From Fluviispira vulneris (GTDB taxonomy: Bacteria > Bdellovibrionota_B > Oligoflexia > Silvanigrellales > Silvanigrellaceae), in NCBI RefSeq assembly GCF_014281055.1, contig NZ_JACRSE010000001.1:434001-498000 (forward strand): DNA of 64,000 nt. The letters are read 5' to 3'. This document shows positions 39,257-49,142 of the stretch, piece after piece. The notes beneath the pieces are model-generated. The model saw only the letters and a list, made by a program, of their open reading frames with translations. It was not told the DNA's origin and did not search any database. Each line of letters begins with the position of its first letter. Within the stretch, counting starts at the first letter, position 1. The position numbers were made by a program, and so were the translations under genes.

Positions 39257-39970
39257 ATGTCTGCAACTCAATTTGACCTTTCCGTTGTTCTGCAAGGAAA
39301 ATATGCAGATTGGTTATTGGAAGGTTTAAAAACAACCATTGAGCTATCAAGTATATCTTGTGTCTTGGCATTTTTTTTGGGGCTAAATATTGCCATTATG
39401 AGAATGTCAGCTTTTTCTCCTGTGCGTTGGTTTGCGCAGTGTTACTTAGAATTTTTCAGAAATACTCCACTCATAGTCCAACTTTTCTTTTGGTACTTTG
39501 GCTCATATCAAATACTCCCAAAACCCGTGAATGCTTTTTTAAACAATTATAATTTTGAATTTGTAGCGGCAGTGATTGCTTTGACATTTTATACTTCAGC
39601 CTTTATTGCTGAAGATATTCGCTCGGGCATCACCGCCATTCCAAAAGAGCAAATGGAGGCCTCTCGCAGCAGTGGTTTTTCATATATACGTTCTATGCAT
39701 TATATTATTTTGCCACAAGCCGTGCGCCATACGATTCCACCACTCATCAATCAGTTCCTGAACTTAACAAAAAACTCATCGATGGCAATGGTGATTGGGG
39801 TCGGTGAACTCACTTACCAAGCTCGGCAAATTGAAAGCCAAGCATTTAAAAGTTTTGAAGCATTCTTTGCGGCCACTTTTGTTTATGTCTGTATATCATT
39901 TTTTATAACAATTCTTGTGACCTGGTATGACAGAAAAGTTCTTAATCCACTCGGAAAAGGAACACATTAA
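39257..39970 (+). CDS. Amino acid ABC transporter permease 1
   Basis: 237 residues, HisMQ/GlnP family inner-membrane permease with five or so helices. The family segment LEFFRNTPLIVQLFFWYF and the EAA loop IPKEQMEASRSSGFSYIRSMHYIILPQAVR are clear. AGGAG upstream. Its stop lies one base before the next permease's ATG. Confidence 0.94.
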   Translation: MSATQFDLSVVLQGKYADWLLEGLKTTIELSSISCVLAFFLGLNIAIMRMSAFSPVRWFAQCYLEFFRNTPLIVQLFFWYFGSYQILPKPVNAFLNNYNFEFVAAVIALTFYTSAFIAEDIRSGITAIPKEQMEASRSSGFSYIRSMHYIILPQAVRHTIPPLINQFLNLTKNSSMAMVIGVGELTYQARQIESQAFKSFEAFFAATFVYVCISFFITILVTWYDRKVLNPLGKGTH

Positions 39971-39971
39971 A

Positions 39972-40673
39972 ATGGATAATATTTTTGATTTCTCAGTTAT
40001 ATCTAATAATTTTTTGCAACTCTTAATTGGACGCTATCCGCATGGTCCTTTAGGTGGTCTTGCACTTACTCTTATTTTAGCTTTTATCTCCGTGATTTTA
40101 TCCATTTTTGGTGGCCTCATTCTCGGTTTGCTTTGTATTTCAAGAAATAAATTGATTAGTTTGCCAGTTACAGCTGTTGTGAACACCGTTCGTGCGATGC
40201 CTCTTCTGATGGTCATTTTTTGGATGTTTTTTATACTTCCATCTCTAACAGGAGGAAAGGTTCCTGAAAATACCACTGTGGTCTGTGCTCTCAGTATTTT
40301 CACATCCTGCTATATCTCGCAAATCGTTGTAGCAGGAATAGCGAGCATTCCAAGAGGTCAGTCAGAAGCTTCCATGTCGACAGGTCTCACCTACTGGCAA
40401 AGTATGCGTTACATCATTTTGCCGCAGGGTTTGCGCAATATGATCCCCTCTTTTGTAAATCAATTCGTGTCATTGATTAAAGACACATCACTTGGATACA
40501 TTGTAGGTGTGTCGGAAATCACTCAAGTTGCCATGCAAATAAACAATCGCACTCAAATATACTCAGCTGAAATATTTATATTTTTAGCAATTATTTATTT
40601 TATCATTTGTTTTGCATTTACAAGTCTAAGCCGATGGTTAGAAAGAAGCTTGTCTTGGCGGAAGTCGATCTAA
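39972..40673 (+). CDS. Amino acid ABC transporter permease 2
   Basis: 233 residues from the ATG at 39972 (AAGGA upstream); the longer frame back to 39927 lies within the preceding gene. HisMQ family: VNTVRAMPLLMVIFWMFFILP and EAA loop IPRGQSEASMSTGLTYWQSMRYIILPQGLRN. Completes the importer as a permease heterodimer. It ends 11 bases before the convergent aminotransferase stop. Confidence 0.94.
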   Translation: MDNIFDFSVISNNFLQLLIGRYPHGPLGGLALTLILAFISVILSIFGGLILGLLCISRNKLISLPVTAVVNTVRAMPLLMVIFWMFFILPSLTGGKVPENTTVVCALSIFTSCYISQIVVAGIASIPRGQSEASMSTGLTYWQSMRYIILPQGLRNMIPSFVNQFVSLIKDTSLGYIVGVSEITQVAMQINNRTQIYSAEIFIFLAIIYFIICFAFTSLSRWLERSLSWRKSI

Positions 40674-40683
40674 AAAAATCAAA

Positions 40684-41883
40684 TTATATCCTAAACTCTC
40701 CAGAATCGATTTTATTCTGCCAAATTTCTAAACAATGTTTAATCTTATCAACTGTCGGAACAAGTGCTAAACGAAAATTTCGATCACATGAATTACCAAA
40801 TGCTTCTCCGGGTGTCGCCATAATCCCTGTAGTGCTCATAAGTGTATGAATAAAATCACGCCCCGATTGATAACTTTCAGGTATTTCTCCCCAAACGTAA
40901 AATGTGGCATTACTGGGAAGCACTTTGATCTTATTTTTTTGCATAAATGCATCGACCCATTTTCTTTTTTCAGCAAAAATTCTGTTTCTTTCATATACAT
41001 GCTCAGTGTCTCCCCAAGCTGCAATCGCAGCGGATTGAACGAAATCTGGAGTTCCTAGTCCGACATTGAGACGATATTTAGCAAATTGAGCAATAAAATC
41101 AGCCTGTCCAGCAACAAAGCCAGAACGATATCCTGTCATACCACTGCGCTTGCTCAATGAGAAAAAAGACAGAACATTTTTAAATTGCTGGTCTTTCGCA
41201 ATTTCTAAAAATGAGATCGGCACTTCTTTACCTTCATAGAACATGTCCATATAGCATTCATCGGATAGAATCATAATGTCATTTTTGAGAGCCCATTCAT
41301 AAATTCTTTCCATTTCACCTCGTTTTATCACAGCTCCAGTGGGATTGTGAGGGTAACATAACCATACTGCTGCCACTTGCGAAAGAAGTTCAGTTGGAAT
41401 TTCAAGGGGATCGAAGACATAATTCTTTTCTCTTTTCAAAGGATTTTCATAAGGAATACCACCTGCCAACAGAGTTCCTGCTTTGTAAACCGGGTAGCCT
41501 GGTTCTGGGAATATGACAATTCTTCTCATAGATGAAGAATTTAACAATAACTGCGGTATATGAAAGACTGCTTCTTTGCTGCCATTGGAAGAAATTATTT
41601 CTGTTTGATAATTTAAATCAACATTGAGCCGCTTTTTAGCCCAATCTGCACAAGCTCTCCGCAATGTAGGTGAGCCAGGATTTTGTGGGTATTGACTGAC
41701 GTCAGCGACACCCTCTATGAGCGCTTGTTTAATAAATTGAGGTGTGGGCTCTTTTGGATCACCTAATGTGAAATCAAAAACTTCTATACCCTGAGCGGTG
41801 AGCTTTTCTTTTATATCTTCATTTTTTGTCAAAGCAAATGGCTTAAGTGTAAGTAACCAGGAGTTTAATTCAGTTATTTTCAT
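40684..41883 (-). CDS. PLP-dependent aminotransferase, class I/II (DapC-like)
   Basis: 399 residues. Fold-type I features: YPQNPGSPTLRRA, CYPHNPTGAVI, DECYMDMFY and SLSKRSGMTGYRSGF with the Schiff-base Lys. The pattern resembles succinyldiaminopimelate aminotransferase (DapC) of lysine/peptidoglycan synthesis, but other substrates are possible and no dap genes are adjacent. Confidence 0.82.
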   Translation of the reverse strand: MKITELNSWLLTLKPFALTKNEDIKEKLTAQGIEVFDFTLGDPKEPTPQFIKQALIEGVADVSQYPQNPGSPTLRRACADWAKKRLNVDLNYQTEIISSNGSKEAVFHIPQLLLNSSSMRRIVIFPEPGYPVYKAGTLLAGGIPYENPLKREKNYVFDPLEIPTELLSQVAAVWLCYPHNPTGAVIKRGEMERIYEWALKNDIMILSDECYMDMFYEGKEVPISFLEIAKDQQFKNVLSFFSLSKRSGMTGYRSGFVAGQADFIAQFAKYRLNVGLGTPDFVQSAAIAAWGDTEHVYERNRIFAEKRKWVDAFMQKNKIKVLPSNATFYVWGEIPESYQSGRDFIHTLMSTTGIMATPGEAFGNSCDRNFRLALVPTVDKIKHCLEIWQNKIDSGEFRI

Positions 41884-41966
41884 TTATAAGACCTCACATA
41901 GAATACACTTTTTGGAACTACTAGGTATAGCTTGAGAGAGTATGTGAGACAAGAACAGTGTGGATG

Positions 41967-42461
41967 TTATTTTTTACGTTTTTTAGATAGTTTGCTCAAA
42001 AAAAAGAGATAGCTATCGGGATTATGGTTAAATTCAAGTTTATTTTTGCATTTTGGACAGAACTTTTCGGGACCATCAATATAACTTTTTAAACCTGGTT
42101 CGATGTCATAACCGACCACTAAGGTGAAAATCTGTGTATTATTGCATGTTTCACATACATATTCGGCATCAAATGATTCTACTGTACACTTTTTTCCAAT
42201 GAATTCGGGTACCATTGATAATTGATCAACAACGGGACAAGCACAGTTGATATAATGCAATTCAACATCTTGAAGTTTTTCAATAACATTCACCCATTTA
42301 CGCACACCACTGCTATTAATTCGAGTGATATCTTTTAAATCAATAAAAAGTATGTCTGTTCTTTTAGTCAGTAAGGCATCAAAATTTGAATGTTCATCAA
42401 TAGTTCCAGAAATAGATACGTAATCATCTCGTTTCCACTGTATTGATAAATCTGTTGTCAT
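41967..42461 (-). CDS. STAS-like domain protein with C-terminal zinc ribbon
   Basis: 164 residues. The N-terminal half is STAS/anti-sigma-antagonist-like with IDLKDITRINSSGVRKWVNVIEKL, including the Ser-Ser of the phosphorylation position. The C-terminal half has paired cysteines (YVCETC ... KFCPKC), likely a zinc ribbon. Together this suggests a signalling scaffold. It begins with ATGA overlap with the previous gene, so the four genes from flbD down form one transcription unit. Target unknown. Confidence 0.65.
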   Translation of the reverse strand: MTTDLSIQWKRDDYVSISGTIDEHSNFDALLTKRTDILFIDLKDITRINSSGVRKWVNVIEKLQDVELHYINCACPVVDQLSMVPEFIGKKCTVESFDAEYVCETCNNTQIFTLVVGYDIEPGLKSYIDGPEKFCPKCKNKLEFNHNPDSYLFFLSKLSKKRKK

Positions 42462-42760
42462 GCAGGTTCACCTGTTTCGCGTCTAGAATTCATTCTTTCA
42501 ATAATATGGCAACAAAACTCGGAGAGTTCAACCGACTTATCGGAACATGAGATGAGAGTTCCAAGTCTGTGGGCAAGAATTGCCGCAATTTCATCGGGCG
42601 GTAAGGAATCATCTATTGCCCCTTTTGTAATCAAATCATCAACTTCCATAGAGAAACGCCAAAGTTTAACAGTAAGTGCATCTGGCTTATTTAACTGTTC
42701 TTGCTCTTTCTTCTTTTGCATCTGGATCTTTTTATGAGATAAATTTACGACATTATTCAT
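42458..42760 (-). CDS. Small conserved-looking protein, unknown
   Basis: 100 residues from the ATG at 42760 (AGAGG upstream). Central region KLWRFSMEVDDLITKGAIDDSLPPDEIAAILAHRLG is helical, with two further cysteines near the C-terminus. No signal peptide. Overlaps the STAS gene by ATGA and follows the large secreted protein gene. Confidence 0.6.
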   Translation of the reverse strand: MNNVVNLSHKKIQMQKKKEQEQLNKPDALTVKLWRFSMEVDDLITKGAIDDSLPPDEIAAILAHRLGTLISCSDKSVELSEFCCHIIERMNSRRETGEPA

Positions 42761-42791
42761 AAACACCTCTTATGGTTTTTCTATATATATT

Positions 42792-45578
42792 CTACCATAG
42801 TAATTTATCGACTTCTTTATCAATATTCTTATTAATCCATGCCTGAGCGGATTCTTTAGCAAATTTGTCCTTAGCCTCTTTGGCAATTTTCTTATAAATC
42901 CCTTGTACTTCAATATCTTGAGAACTTCTCATCCGTTCTAACCGCTGAACGTAGCGCAGCCATTCTTCAGAACCATTCGCAATCCCCTTTTTATCAAGAT
43001 AAGGTAAAAAGATTGATTTATCTCGTAAAAGTGTTGGTCGAGTGATAGAAACGGCCAAAAGTGTTTTGGCAAAAGTTGCGTCACACAAATGACTTTTTTG
43101 CTCCTTTTCATTAAAAATTAAATTTATCCATTGTTCCGTTGTCTTAGCTGTCGCAATTGTATCCCATTCCTCGTCATTAAACTGTTCTTTCATTCTCAAC
43201 ATCCAATTACAAAAGACTTGAGTTTCAAATATTTTTTCGGGTCGACTCAATAAATCGCGTGAAATAACAGAATTAATAATACTTTTCACAGAAACAGATG
43301 AGACAAATTCATATTTTAATAATTTTTGTAACGTTAAAAGTTCCCAAAAGTCCTCTCGATCCGTCATTTCGAAGGCTGATCCTTCGTAAAATTTCACTTT
43401 TTTACCCCAATCTGCACTGGTAGATTTGAGCATTTGGTATCCTTCAATCGCTTTTTCAACCGAAGGATGGGTGGTCAAGCTGTAAAATATTTCGTGCATG
43501 GCTTTTCCATCGTGACCAATATTTGTCTTCCGCATTTCTTTCCATATTTTTAAATCAGTTAAAAATGCGCTACAACGTAACAACTTAGTTTTATCCTTAT
43601 CGTCCCATTTTAATCCATAGACATACTTGTGATTATTTTTTTCTAAACTAAGCAGCCGTTTTCTATTTTTATTATAATAATCAATAAGTTTTAAACACTC
43701 GTTTTTTTCTGCGAGAAGAGTGCCCTCTGCGAGTTCAAGCTCTTTTAGGCGTTGAGAAAAAAGAACTAAAAATTCACTATTCGGAAATTCGTTTCGATAA
43801 ATTTCTATTCTATCTTTTTGCTCCTGAGCTTTTTCAACCACAGTTTTTTTCATTTCTTCTTTTGATTTTTCGCTCATATCAACTAAATCTGAATTTAATA
43901 AACAGGCTTTTGCCTGTTTTTTCAGAACATCCCTCCCATCTTTTATTTTATCTAAAACTTTTTTGTATTCTACTTTTTTAACATTGCGCGTGAGTTTCTT
44001 TTCATACATACAAAATAGTCTCACCTGCGCATCTTGGGATGCCGGATGTCTATCAAAATTTTTTAAAATCACTTCATAAATTGTTCTTGCCAAATCCATA
44101 TTTTTATTTAATTCAGCAATTTCTGCTATTCTCAAACGTGCCCAAGGTCCGAATTCTGGATCACCAACAGATTTAATAAAACGCTCATAACCTCGTTTTG
44201 CGATGTCATATTGTCCTTGCCAATAGGCACTTTCAGCTCCAAAAAATATCGACGCTGGAGCTTTTTCAATAAAATCTTTATTGTAAAGCTCAGACCATGA
44301 ATAAGATCTTCTAGCCCATCTCAAAATATCTAAATCAAAATAAATATCTCCTGATAAAGTAAACAATAACGAAACAAGATCTGGATGACATTGTCTAGAA
44401 ATACCACTGGCAATATATTCGATTGCCTTTGTGGGATCTTTAGAAGAAACCATTGCAACTGCCCTAAATAAATCTATTGTTGCTAAAAGATCGGTATTAT
44501 TTTTAGGAGCCATAAATATTTCTGTTCTTGCAGTTGCATTTTTTCCCACTATGAGAGGAGAAGATATTTCAGGGGAAGGATAATTAAATTTTTTAATAAA
44601 TTCTTCCATTTTTCCGGCTGATGTAAATGCTCGTTGCCATATTAACCAACCTTGATTCATAGCCATTGCATCAGCATATACGATCGGCATTACCGTTCTT
44701 ATCCAGGCAAGCGGGTCAACAGGTTCAGGTAATAAAGAAACAGTTACCTTTTCTCCTGATATTTTTGCCAAAAGTTTAAAGTATGTCGGTGAATTAAATA
44801 TACTTTTATAGATTGGATCGATCACATCTTCTTTATTTGTTGGAAAATAGACTGTATCATCCATTCGTGTTGTAATATATGAAAATAAACTACGTGCAAT
44901 GGAATAATGATCTCCATCGCTGTATTCTCTTTCTGAAGGAGGAACGGTGTTTGCGTTCCATATATGTAGATTAGTTTCGTCATTAGATGATAAAAATATG
45001 AGAAAAAATCCATGTAAAATATTAACATTCATGCGTATAATAGATTCAATCGAAACTTTATCGTTAGCCAGTTCCAATTGCAAAAAGAAAAAACAATCAT
45101 AAGCATTTTGCAAACGATTTTGTAGCCAAAACTCTTGGCACATATTTAACTTTGATGTGTATTTATCATCGGCCTTAAAATATGCTAATTTAGTTAAGTT
45201 ATAAACTGGAAAATGAATTTTTACAGTAGGTCTTTTTATAGTTGGTGGAAACCCGACGATCAGTGATTGTGCTGGGTTTTTATGAGAATCAAACCAATTT
45301 CTTGGTTCTTCTTCTTTAATACTACTTGCAAAATCGGCAATAAAATAAAATGAATCAAATATTTTTTTACGTACATCAGCTTCTTCCATCTTTTTAAAAT
45401 CATAAGGAGTGATATTCTTATTTTTTTTCAAATCAGTCGCATTTAAAGGTATGAAATCTTCATTATCAAAGAGACTGGGCCATTTCTGAGCAAAGCAAGA
45501 AAAGTGATATGTTATTATAAGTAAAATGTAGAAATATTTTAATGTTAATAAATAGTTCAGCTTTAAATAATTCTTCAC
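42792..45578 (-). CDS. Large secreted helical-repeat (TPR-like) protein
   Basis: 928 residues starting at a GTG with GGAGG six bases before it. An N-terminal hydrophobic signal (about residues 10-30) leads to an exported helical protein. TPR-like segments are visible around WGELYNKD-type helices and FGPWARLRIAEIAELNKNMDLARTIYEVILKNF (about residues 475-515), followed by charged coiled regions (about residues 545-640). No catalytic motif seen. Its place directly after flbD suggests an envelope or motility role, but that is inference. Confidence 0.65.
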   Translation of the reverse strand: MKNYLKLNYLLTLKYFYILLIITYHFSCFAQKWPSLFDNEDFIPLNATDLKKNKNITPYDFKKMEEADVRKKIFDSFYFIADFASSIKEEEPRNWFDSHKNPAQSLIVGFPPTIKRPTVKIHFPVYNLTKLAYFKADDKYTSKLNMCQEFWLQNRLQNAYDCFFFLQLELANDKVSIESIIRMNVNILHGFFLIFLSSNDETNLHIWNANTVPPSEREYSDGDHYSIARSLFSYITTRMDDTVYFPTNKEDVIDPIYKSIFNSPTYFKLLAKISGEKVTVSLLPEPVDPLAWIRTVMPIVYADAMAMNQGWLIWQRAFTSAGKMEEFIKKFNYPSPEISSPLIVGKNATARTEIFMAPKNNTDLLATIDLFRAVAMVSSKDPTKAIEYIASGISRQCHPDLVSLLFTLSGDIYFDLDILRWARRSYSWSELYNKDFIEKAPASIFFGAESAYWQGQYDIAKRGYERFIKSVGDPEFGPWARLRIAEIAELNKNMDLARTIYEVILKNFDRHPASQDAQVRLFCMYEKKLTRNVKKVEYKKVLDKIKDGRDVLKKQAKACLLNSDLVDMSEKSKEEMKKTVVEKAQEQKDRIEIYRNEFPNSEFLVLFSQRLKELELAEGTLLAEKNECLKLIDYYNKNRKRLLSLEKNNHKYVYGLKWDDKDKTKLLRCSAFLTDLKIWKEMRKTNIGHDGKAMHEIFYSLTTHPSVEKAIEGYQMLKSTSADWGKKVKFYEGSAFEMTDREDFWELLTLQKLLKYEFVSSVSVKSIINSVISRDLLSRPEKIFETQVFCNWMLRMKEQFNDEEWDTIATAKTTEQWINLIFNEKEQKSHLCDATFAKTLLAVSITRPTLLRDKSIFLPYLDKKGIANGSEEWLRYVQRLERMRSSQDIEVQGIYKKIAKEAKDKFAKESAQAWINKNIDKEVDKLLW

Positions 45579-45637
45579 ACTTTACCTCCTTTTAAACTTA
45601 TCGACCTAAGTTTTTAGGGAGAAAGTGCAAAAAATGG

Positions 45638-45862
45638 TTACAATTTACCTGACATTTCTGTTAAGTTTGAAGGAGATTCCATTTGTAGATCTTTTTTTAG
45701 TTTCAGTTCCATTTTTTCCACAAGATCAACGATACGTTCGCGAACAAGTAAGCGAGCGCCGTTTAAAAACGTAATGGTAGTATCCGGTAAATTCTCTATC
45801 CATTGGATATTATTTTCATTAATATAAACATCCGAACCATCAAGCCGAGTCACACGTATCAT
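45638..45862 (-). CDS. flbD: FlbD/SwrD family flagellar protein
   Basis: 74 residues from the ATG at 45862 (GGAGG eight bases upstream; longer frame to 45931 unsupported). MIRVTRLDGSDVYINENNIQWIENLPDTTITFLNGARLLVRE matches the FlbD family, small proteins next to flagellar motor or hook genes and needed for full motility in some bacteria. Here no mot, flg or fli gene follows; instead a secreted repeat protein, a small protein and a STAS protein follow on the same strand. Confidence 0.88.
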   Translation of the reverse strand: MIRVTRLDGSDVYINENNIQWIENLPDTTITFLNGARLLVRERIVDLVEKMELKLKKDLQMESPSNLTEMSGKL

Positions 45863-45986
45863 AGCAAGAACCTCCGCAAAAACCAAAGCTGCATTGCAAG
45901 GCTGAGATTTTAGATCTATTGTGCACAGCATAGATTGTAACAGCTTCTTTCAACCTATAACAGTCCGAGTTTTTTGGAAAATTTAT

Positions 45987-47309
45987 ATGTCACAAAATAT
46001 TGAATCCGTTCGAAAAAAAATATTGCTATCTGTCTTTTTAATTATTTTTATCGATCTTCTTGGATTTGGTATGTTTATTCCTATCATGCCACAAATTGCT
46101 CGCACTTTTCATGCATCAGACTCACAGATTACATTGCTTTCCACATGGTTTTCCCTTGCAACAGTTCTTTCAGTCGTTTTTATAGGACATCTTTCGGATC
46201 GCTATGGCCGGAGAAAAGTTCTGATTTCTACTATAGTAGTCTCATCTATTGCTCAGTTACTCACAGGTTTTTCAACTTCATATCTCCTTTTGGTGGGAGC
46301 AAGGGTCTTAGCCGGTTTAGCCAGTGGCAATTTGTCAGCTGCTCAAGCATGTATTGCTGACATCACGGATAAGAAAGAAAGAGCTAAGTTCATGGTTATT
46401 ATTGGGTTGGCTTTTGGTGGTGGTTTTTCTTTCGGTCCTGCAATAGGTACACTCGTGATATTATTGTGCGATTCATTGAATATTTTTACAAACAGTCACT
46501 TTAAGGCGATCGGAATCGCAGCTTGTGCTTTAAATTGTCTAAACTTGATTTTGCTCCTTAAGCTTCAACCCGAAACTCATCCAAAATTTGCAAAACCCTA
46601 TATTCGCAATCTATTTGCTGAGTTTCATCATAATCCAGAACATAAAGAGTCTGATGTTGAAAAAAATCTCTCTTTTAGACAAAACTTAAAAATCTACTTA
46701 CAAAACAGGCCTTTTATAGGGGTTATGGTATGCATGCTCCTACAAGTTTTTGCCTTTGCAGGAGTGGAAACGCTGCTTCCTATTCTTTTGAACGATGCCT
46801 ATCATTTTAAAGAAACACTGATCTATAAGAGCTATATATTTATTGGTGTTATGACATTATTAGGGAACGCATTTTTGGCACGTTATTTCCTTAGACGCTT
46901 TGGGGAAGTCATCACTCTACAATTTGGTCAACTGAGTTTAACTCTTGGTATCTTTTTGATCCCCATTCTAGCCCCTAATCCTTACGTACTTTTTACTGCT
47001 CTTAGCTTTTTATGTATGGGCACAAGTATTTCTAATCCCTCAATAAATGCTCTTGTAAGCCGACTTTCTCCCACTTCTTCACAGGGATTTGCCTTTGGTC
47101 TATCTCAGTCCATAGGTGCATTTTCAAGAATAATTGGACCAGCATTTATGGGCATTGCCTATGAAAGTGGTTTTTCAATCCATACATTAAAAGGTGAAAA
47201 ATCTCTTTACATCTCTGCCTTTATTCTTTTTACTGGGATCATTGTGAGTTTTGAAACTCTCCGTAAAATTCGCAGCACTTTCATTTTACCTAAAGAAAAC
47301 AAGGTATAA
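45987..47309 (+). CDS. Major facilitator superfamily transporter
   Basis: 440 residues from the ATG at 45987 (GGA upstream), with about 12 membrane helices. The loop 2-3 MFS signature is HLSDRYGRRKVLI; the N-terminal FLIIFIDLLGFGMFIPIMPQI resembles the TetA/drug:H+ antiporter group. Drug or metabolite efflux is likely; substrate unknown. It overlaps no gene and is followed by yceD. Confidence 0.86.
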   Translation: MSQNIESVRKKILLSVFLIIFIDLLGFGMFIPIMPQIARTFHASDSQITLLSTWFSLATVLSVVFIGHLSDRYGRRKVLISTIVVSSIAQLLTGFSTSYLLLVGARVLAGLASGNLSAAQACIADITDKKERAKFMVIIGLAFGGGFSFGPAIGTLVILLCDSLNIFTNSHFKAIGIAACALNCLNLILLLKLQPETHPKFAKPYIRNLFAEFHHNPEHKESDVEKNLSFRQNLKIYLQNRPFIGVMVCMLLQVFAFAGVETLLPILLNDAYHFKETLIYKSYIFIGVMTLLGNAFLARYFLRRFGEVITLQFGQLSLTLGIFLIPILAPNPYVLFTALSFLCMGTSISNPSINALVSRLSPTSSQGFAFGLSQSIGAFSRIIGPAFMGIAYESGFSIHTLKGEKSLYISAFILFTGIIVSFETLRKIRSTFILPKENKV

Positions 47310-47331
47310 AGAGTTAAAGGAAAAGAAAAGG

Positions 47332-47955
47332 ATGAAAAAATCCCTTGCAATCAATATTGCAAAAATTGGACAAAATTTAAATATAACTTTTGGTAGATTT
47401 CCATCTAACAGCCTAAATTCAATACATTTTGATGATATTTTAACTGAGTGGACCCAAGAGTTTCTAAAATCGACTTCACTTGCAACACAAGAAGATCAAT
47501 ATACAAATTTAAAAGGTCAGCTGAAAATCTCAAAAGAACACAATATGTACCGAGTAGAAGGTGAAATTGAGTTTTCCCCGATGCTCGAATGTGTACGTTC
47601 ATTAACGTTATTCAGAGAAAAAATAATAACACCTGTCAATGCCTTTTTTGTCCAAGAAACGTCTTCAGTATATAAAAATTCAAATATTTCTAGATACTTA
47701 AACAACTCTGATCCCAGTGATGAAGTTGAATTATCTGAAACTGATTTGGAGACATATTCTTTTAGCAATAATATGATTGAACTCGATGAATTTATTATTG
47801 ATTCTCTCTATTTAGCACTCCCTGAACTCCCGCTATGCCGCGAAGATTGTAAAGGACTTTGTCCAAGCTGTGGAACTGAATTAAATGATGTTCAATTCGA
47901 AGGCAGGCTCATCAAACCAATGCATGCGCAAAAGTGTACTTTTCACAGTCATTAA
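47332..47955 (+). CDS. yceD: YceD (DUF177) family protein
   Basis: 207 residues from the ATG at 47332 (AAAGG upstream). The C-terminal motif LCREDCKGLCPSCGTELND is the DUF177 signature. YceD proteins are linked to large-subunit rRNA accumulation and are normally beside rpmF and plsX; here rpmF is not adjacent, and a terminator follows directly. Confidence 0.87.
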   Translation: MKKSLAINIAKIGQNLNITFGRFPSNSLNSIHFDDILTEWTQEFLKSTSLATQEDQYTNLKGQLKISKEHNMYRVEGEIEFSPMLECVRSLTLFREKIITPVNAFFVQETSSVYKNSNISRYLNNSDPSDEVELSETDLETYSFSNNMIELDEFIIDSLYLALPELPLCREDCKGLCPSCGTELNDVQFEGRLIKPMHAQKCTFHSH

Positions 47956-47964
47956 GCAACAGTC

Positions 47965-48002
47965 AAACCCCTCTCTATACTTCTGATTTGGATGGGGTTT
48001 TT
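47965..48002 (+). terminator. Terminator downstream of yceD
   Basis: AAACCCC (47965-47971) pairs with GGGGTTT (47994-48000) and is followed by more T. It lies 10 bases after the yceD stop. Confidence 0.75.
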
Positions 48003-48134
48003 CTAATTAAATCAAAAATAAAACACATTTAACAAATTAATTTTAAATAATTATTAATATTTTGTTAATAAACACTAAATCTCCTACCGAAAGAATGACA
48101 GATACATTCTTGGATATGAAGGAGATCGACCTAA

Positions 48135-49142
48135 ATGAGGGTTATTCAGTCTTCCTTCTTGAGAACAATAGTCAAACTATTTGTTGTAACATTTTGTTTA
48201 GTTAAGAGTTTTTTGTTGTATTCTCAAGAACTTAAATTCGACGAATATAAAGTGAAAGCAAATGACACTCTCATTCACATCCTAAAAAGGCATTCTTTGC
48301 GTCCGGTTTTTGGACCAAATGGATCTCTAGCTGAAACTCTTGAGTTAAATCCTGAAAAAAAGAAACACAATGGCGATTTAATATACATTGGCGAGATTAT
48401 AAAATTACCCAACTTTGACAATTGGAAAAATACACAGATTTCGAAACGCCAAAAAAATATAAACGATGAATATTCAAATAACGATCCGACACATAAAAAA
48501 CAAATGAGTCCTCCAGAAGATATTGCTGCAGACTCTCTTCAGGATAATCAACCCAAGGAACAAAAAAAGAAAAGATCAATTGACAAGCCTATGGTGCAAA
48601 AACCAGAGCAGGGAAAGTCTGTGACAACAATTCCTCCACCGCAAAAAGTTATACCTGTTATTGATGCACCCTCACCACAAAAAGCAAAGCCTGTTGTTGA
48701 TGCACCCTCACCGCAAAAAGTTAAGCCTGTAGGAATGGCACCGCTTCCACAAAAAAGTAACGAAACCCAAAGCACATTTGTCGATAAAAATAATTCATCA
48801 AAAGTTGATAAAAAATATCAAAATAATTTTATCGATGAAAGCACATTACCACAAAACCCAAAAGCAATTCCTGCTAAGGAAAATAAAACAGCGATAACGC
48901 CGGAAATTAAAGAAAAAGAAACCAGCACTGTCCAAAGCGACAGTCAAGCTGATAGTAGTTTGAGCCCAATTATTACTAATAAAGATAATTTTTCGGAAAT
49001 GCCAAGTTTTGAATTCTTTAAGGAATCATTAAAATATTGCATTACAGTACCAGCGTGTAAAATTGGCTTTCAAGAGCCTGATTTAAAATGCTGCAAAAAA
49101 CCCAAACCACTCTTTTATGCAAACCCTCCTGATTCTTTCTAA
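48135..49142 (+). CDS. LysM-domain protein with Pro-rich repeat and Cys-containing tail
   Basis: 335 residues. AAGGAGAT precedes the ATG. A signal-like N-terminal helix (about residues 10-30) is followed by a single LysM-like domain (EYKVKANDTLIHILKRHSLRPVF ... IYIGEIIKLP), which binds peptidoglycan. Next is a Lys/Asp/Gln-rich linker, a 12-residue repeat (P-x-P-Q-K-x-x-P-V-x-x-A), and a tail with KYCITVPACKIGF and KCCKKP. The protein is likely periplasmic and cell-wall bound. Enzyme domain absent. Confidence 0.75.
   Translation: MRVIQSSFLRTIVKLFVVTFCLVKSFLLYSQELKFDEYKVKANDTLIHILKRHSLRPVFGPNGSLAETLELNPEKKKHNGDLIYIGEIIKLPNFDNWKNTQISKRQKNINDEYSNNDPTHKKQMSPPEDIAADSLQDNQPKEQKKKRSIDKPMVQKPEQGKSVTTIPPPQKVIPVIDAPSPQKAKPVVDAPSPQKVKPVGMAPLPQKSNETQSTFVDKNNSSKVDKKYQNNFIDESTLPQNPKAIPAKENKTAITPEIKEKETSTVQSDSQADSSLSPIITNKDNFSEMPSFEFFKESLKYCITVPACKIGFQEPDLKCCKKPKPLFYANPPDSF
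48633..48755 (+). repeat. Intragenic 36-bp repeat encoding P-x-P-Q-K-x-x-P-V-x-x-A
   Basis: Three 12-codon units and a partial fourth in the LysM protein. Units are similar at DNA level (ccgcaaaaag, cctgttgttgatgca), so copy-number change by recombination is possible. Confidence 0.8.
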
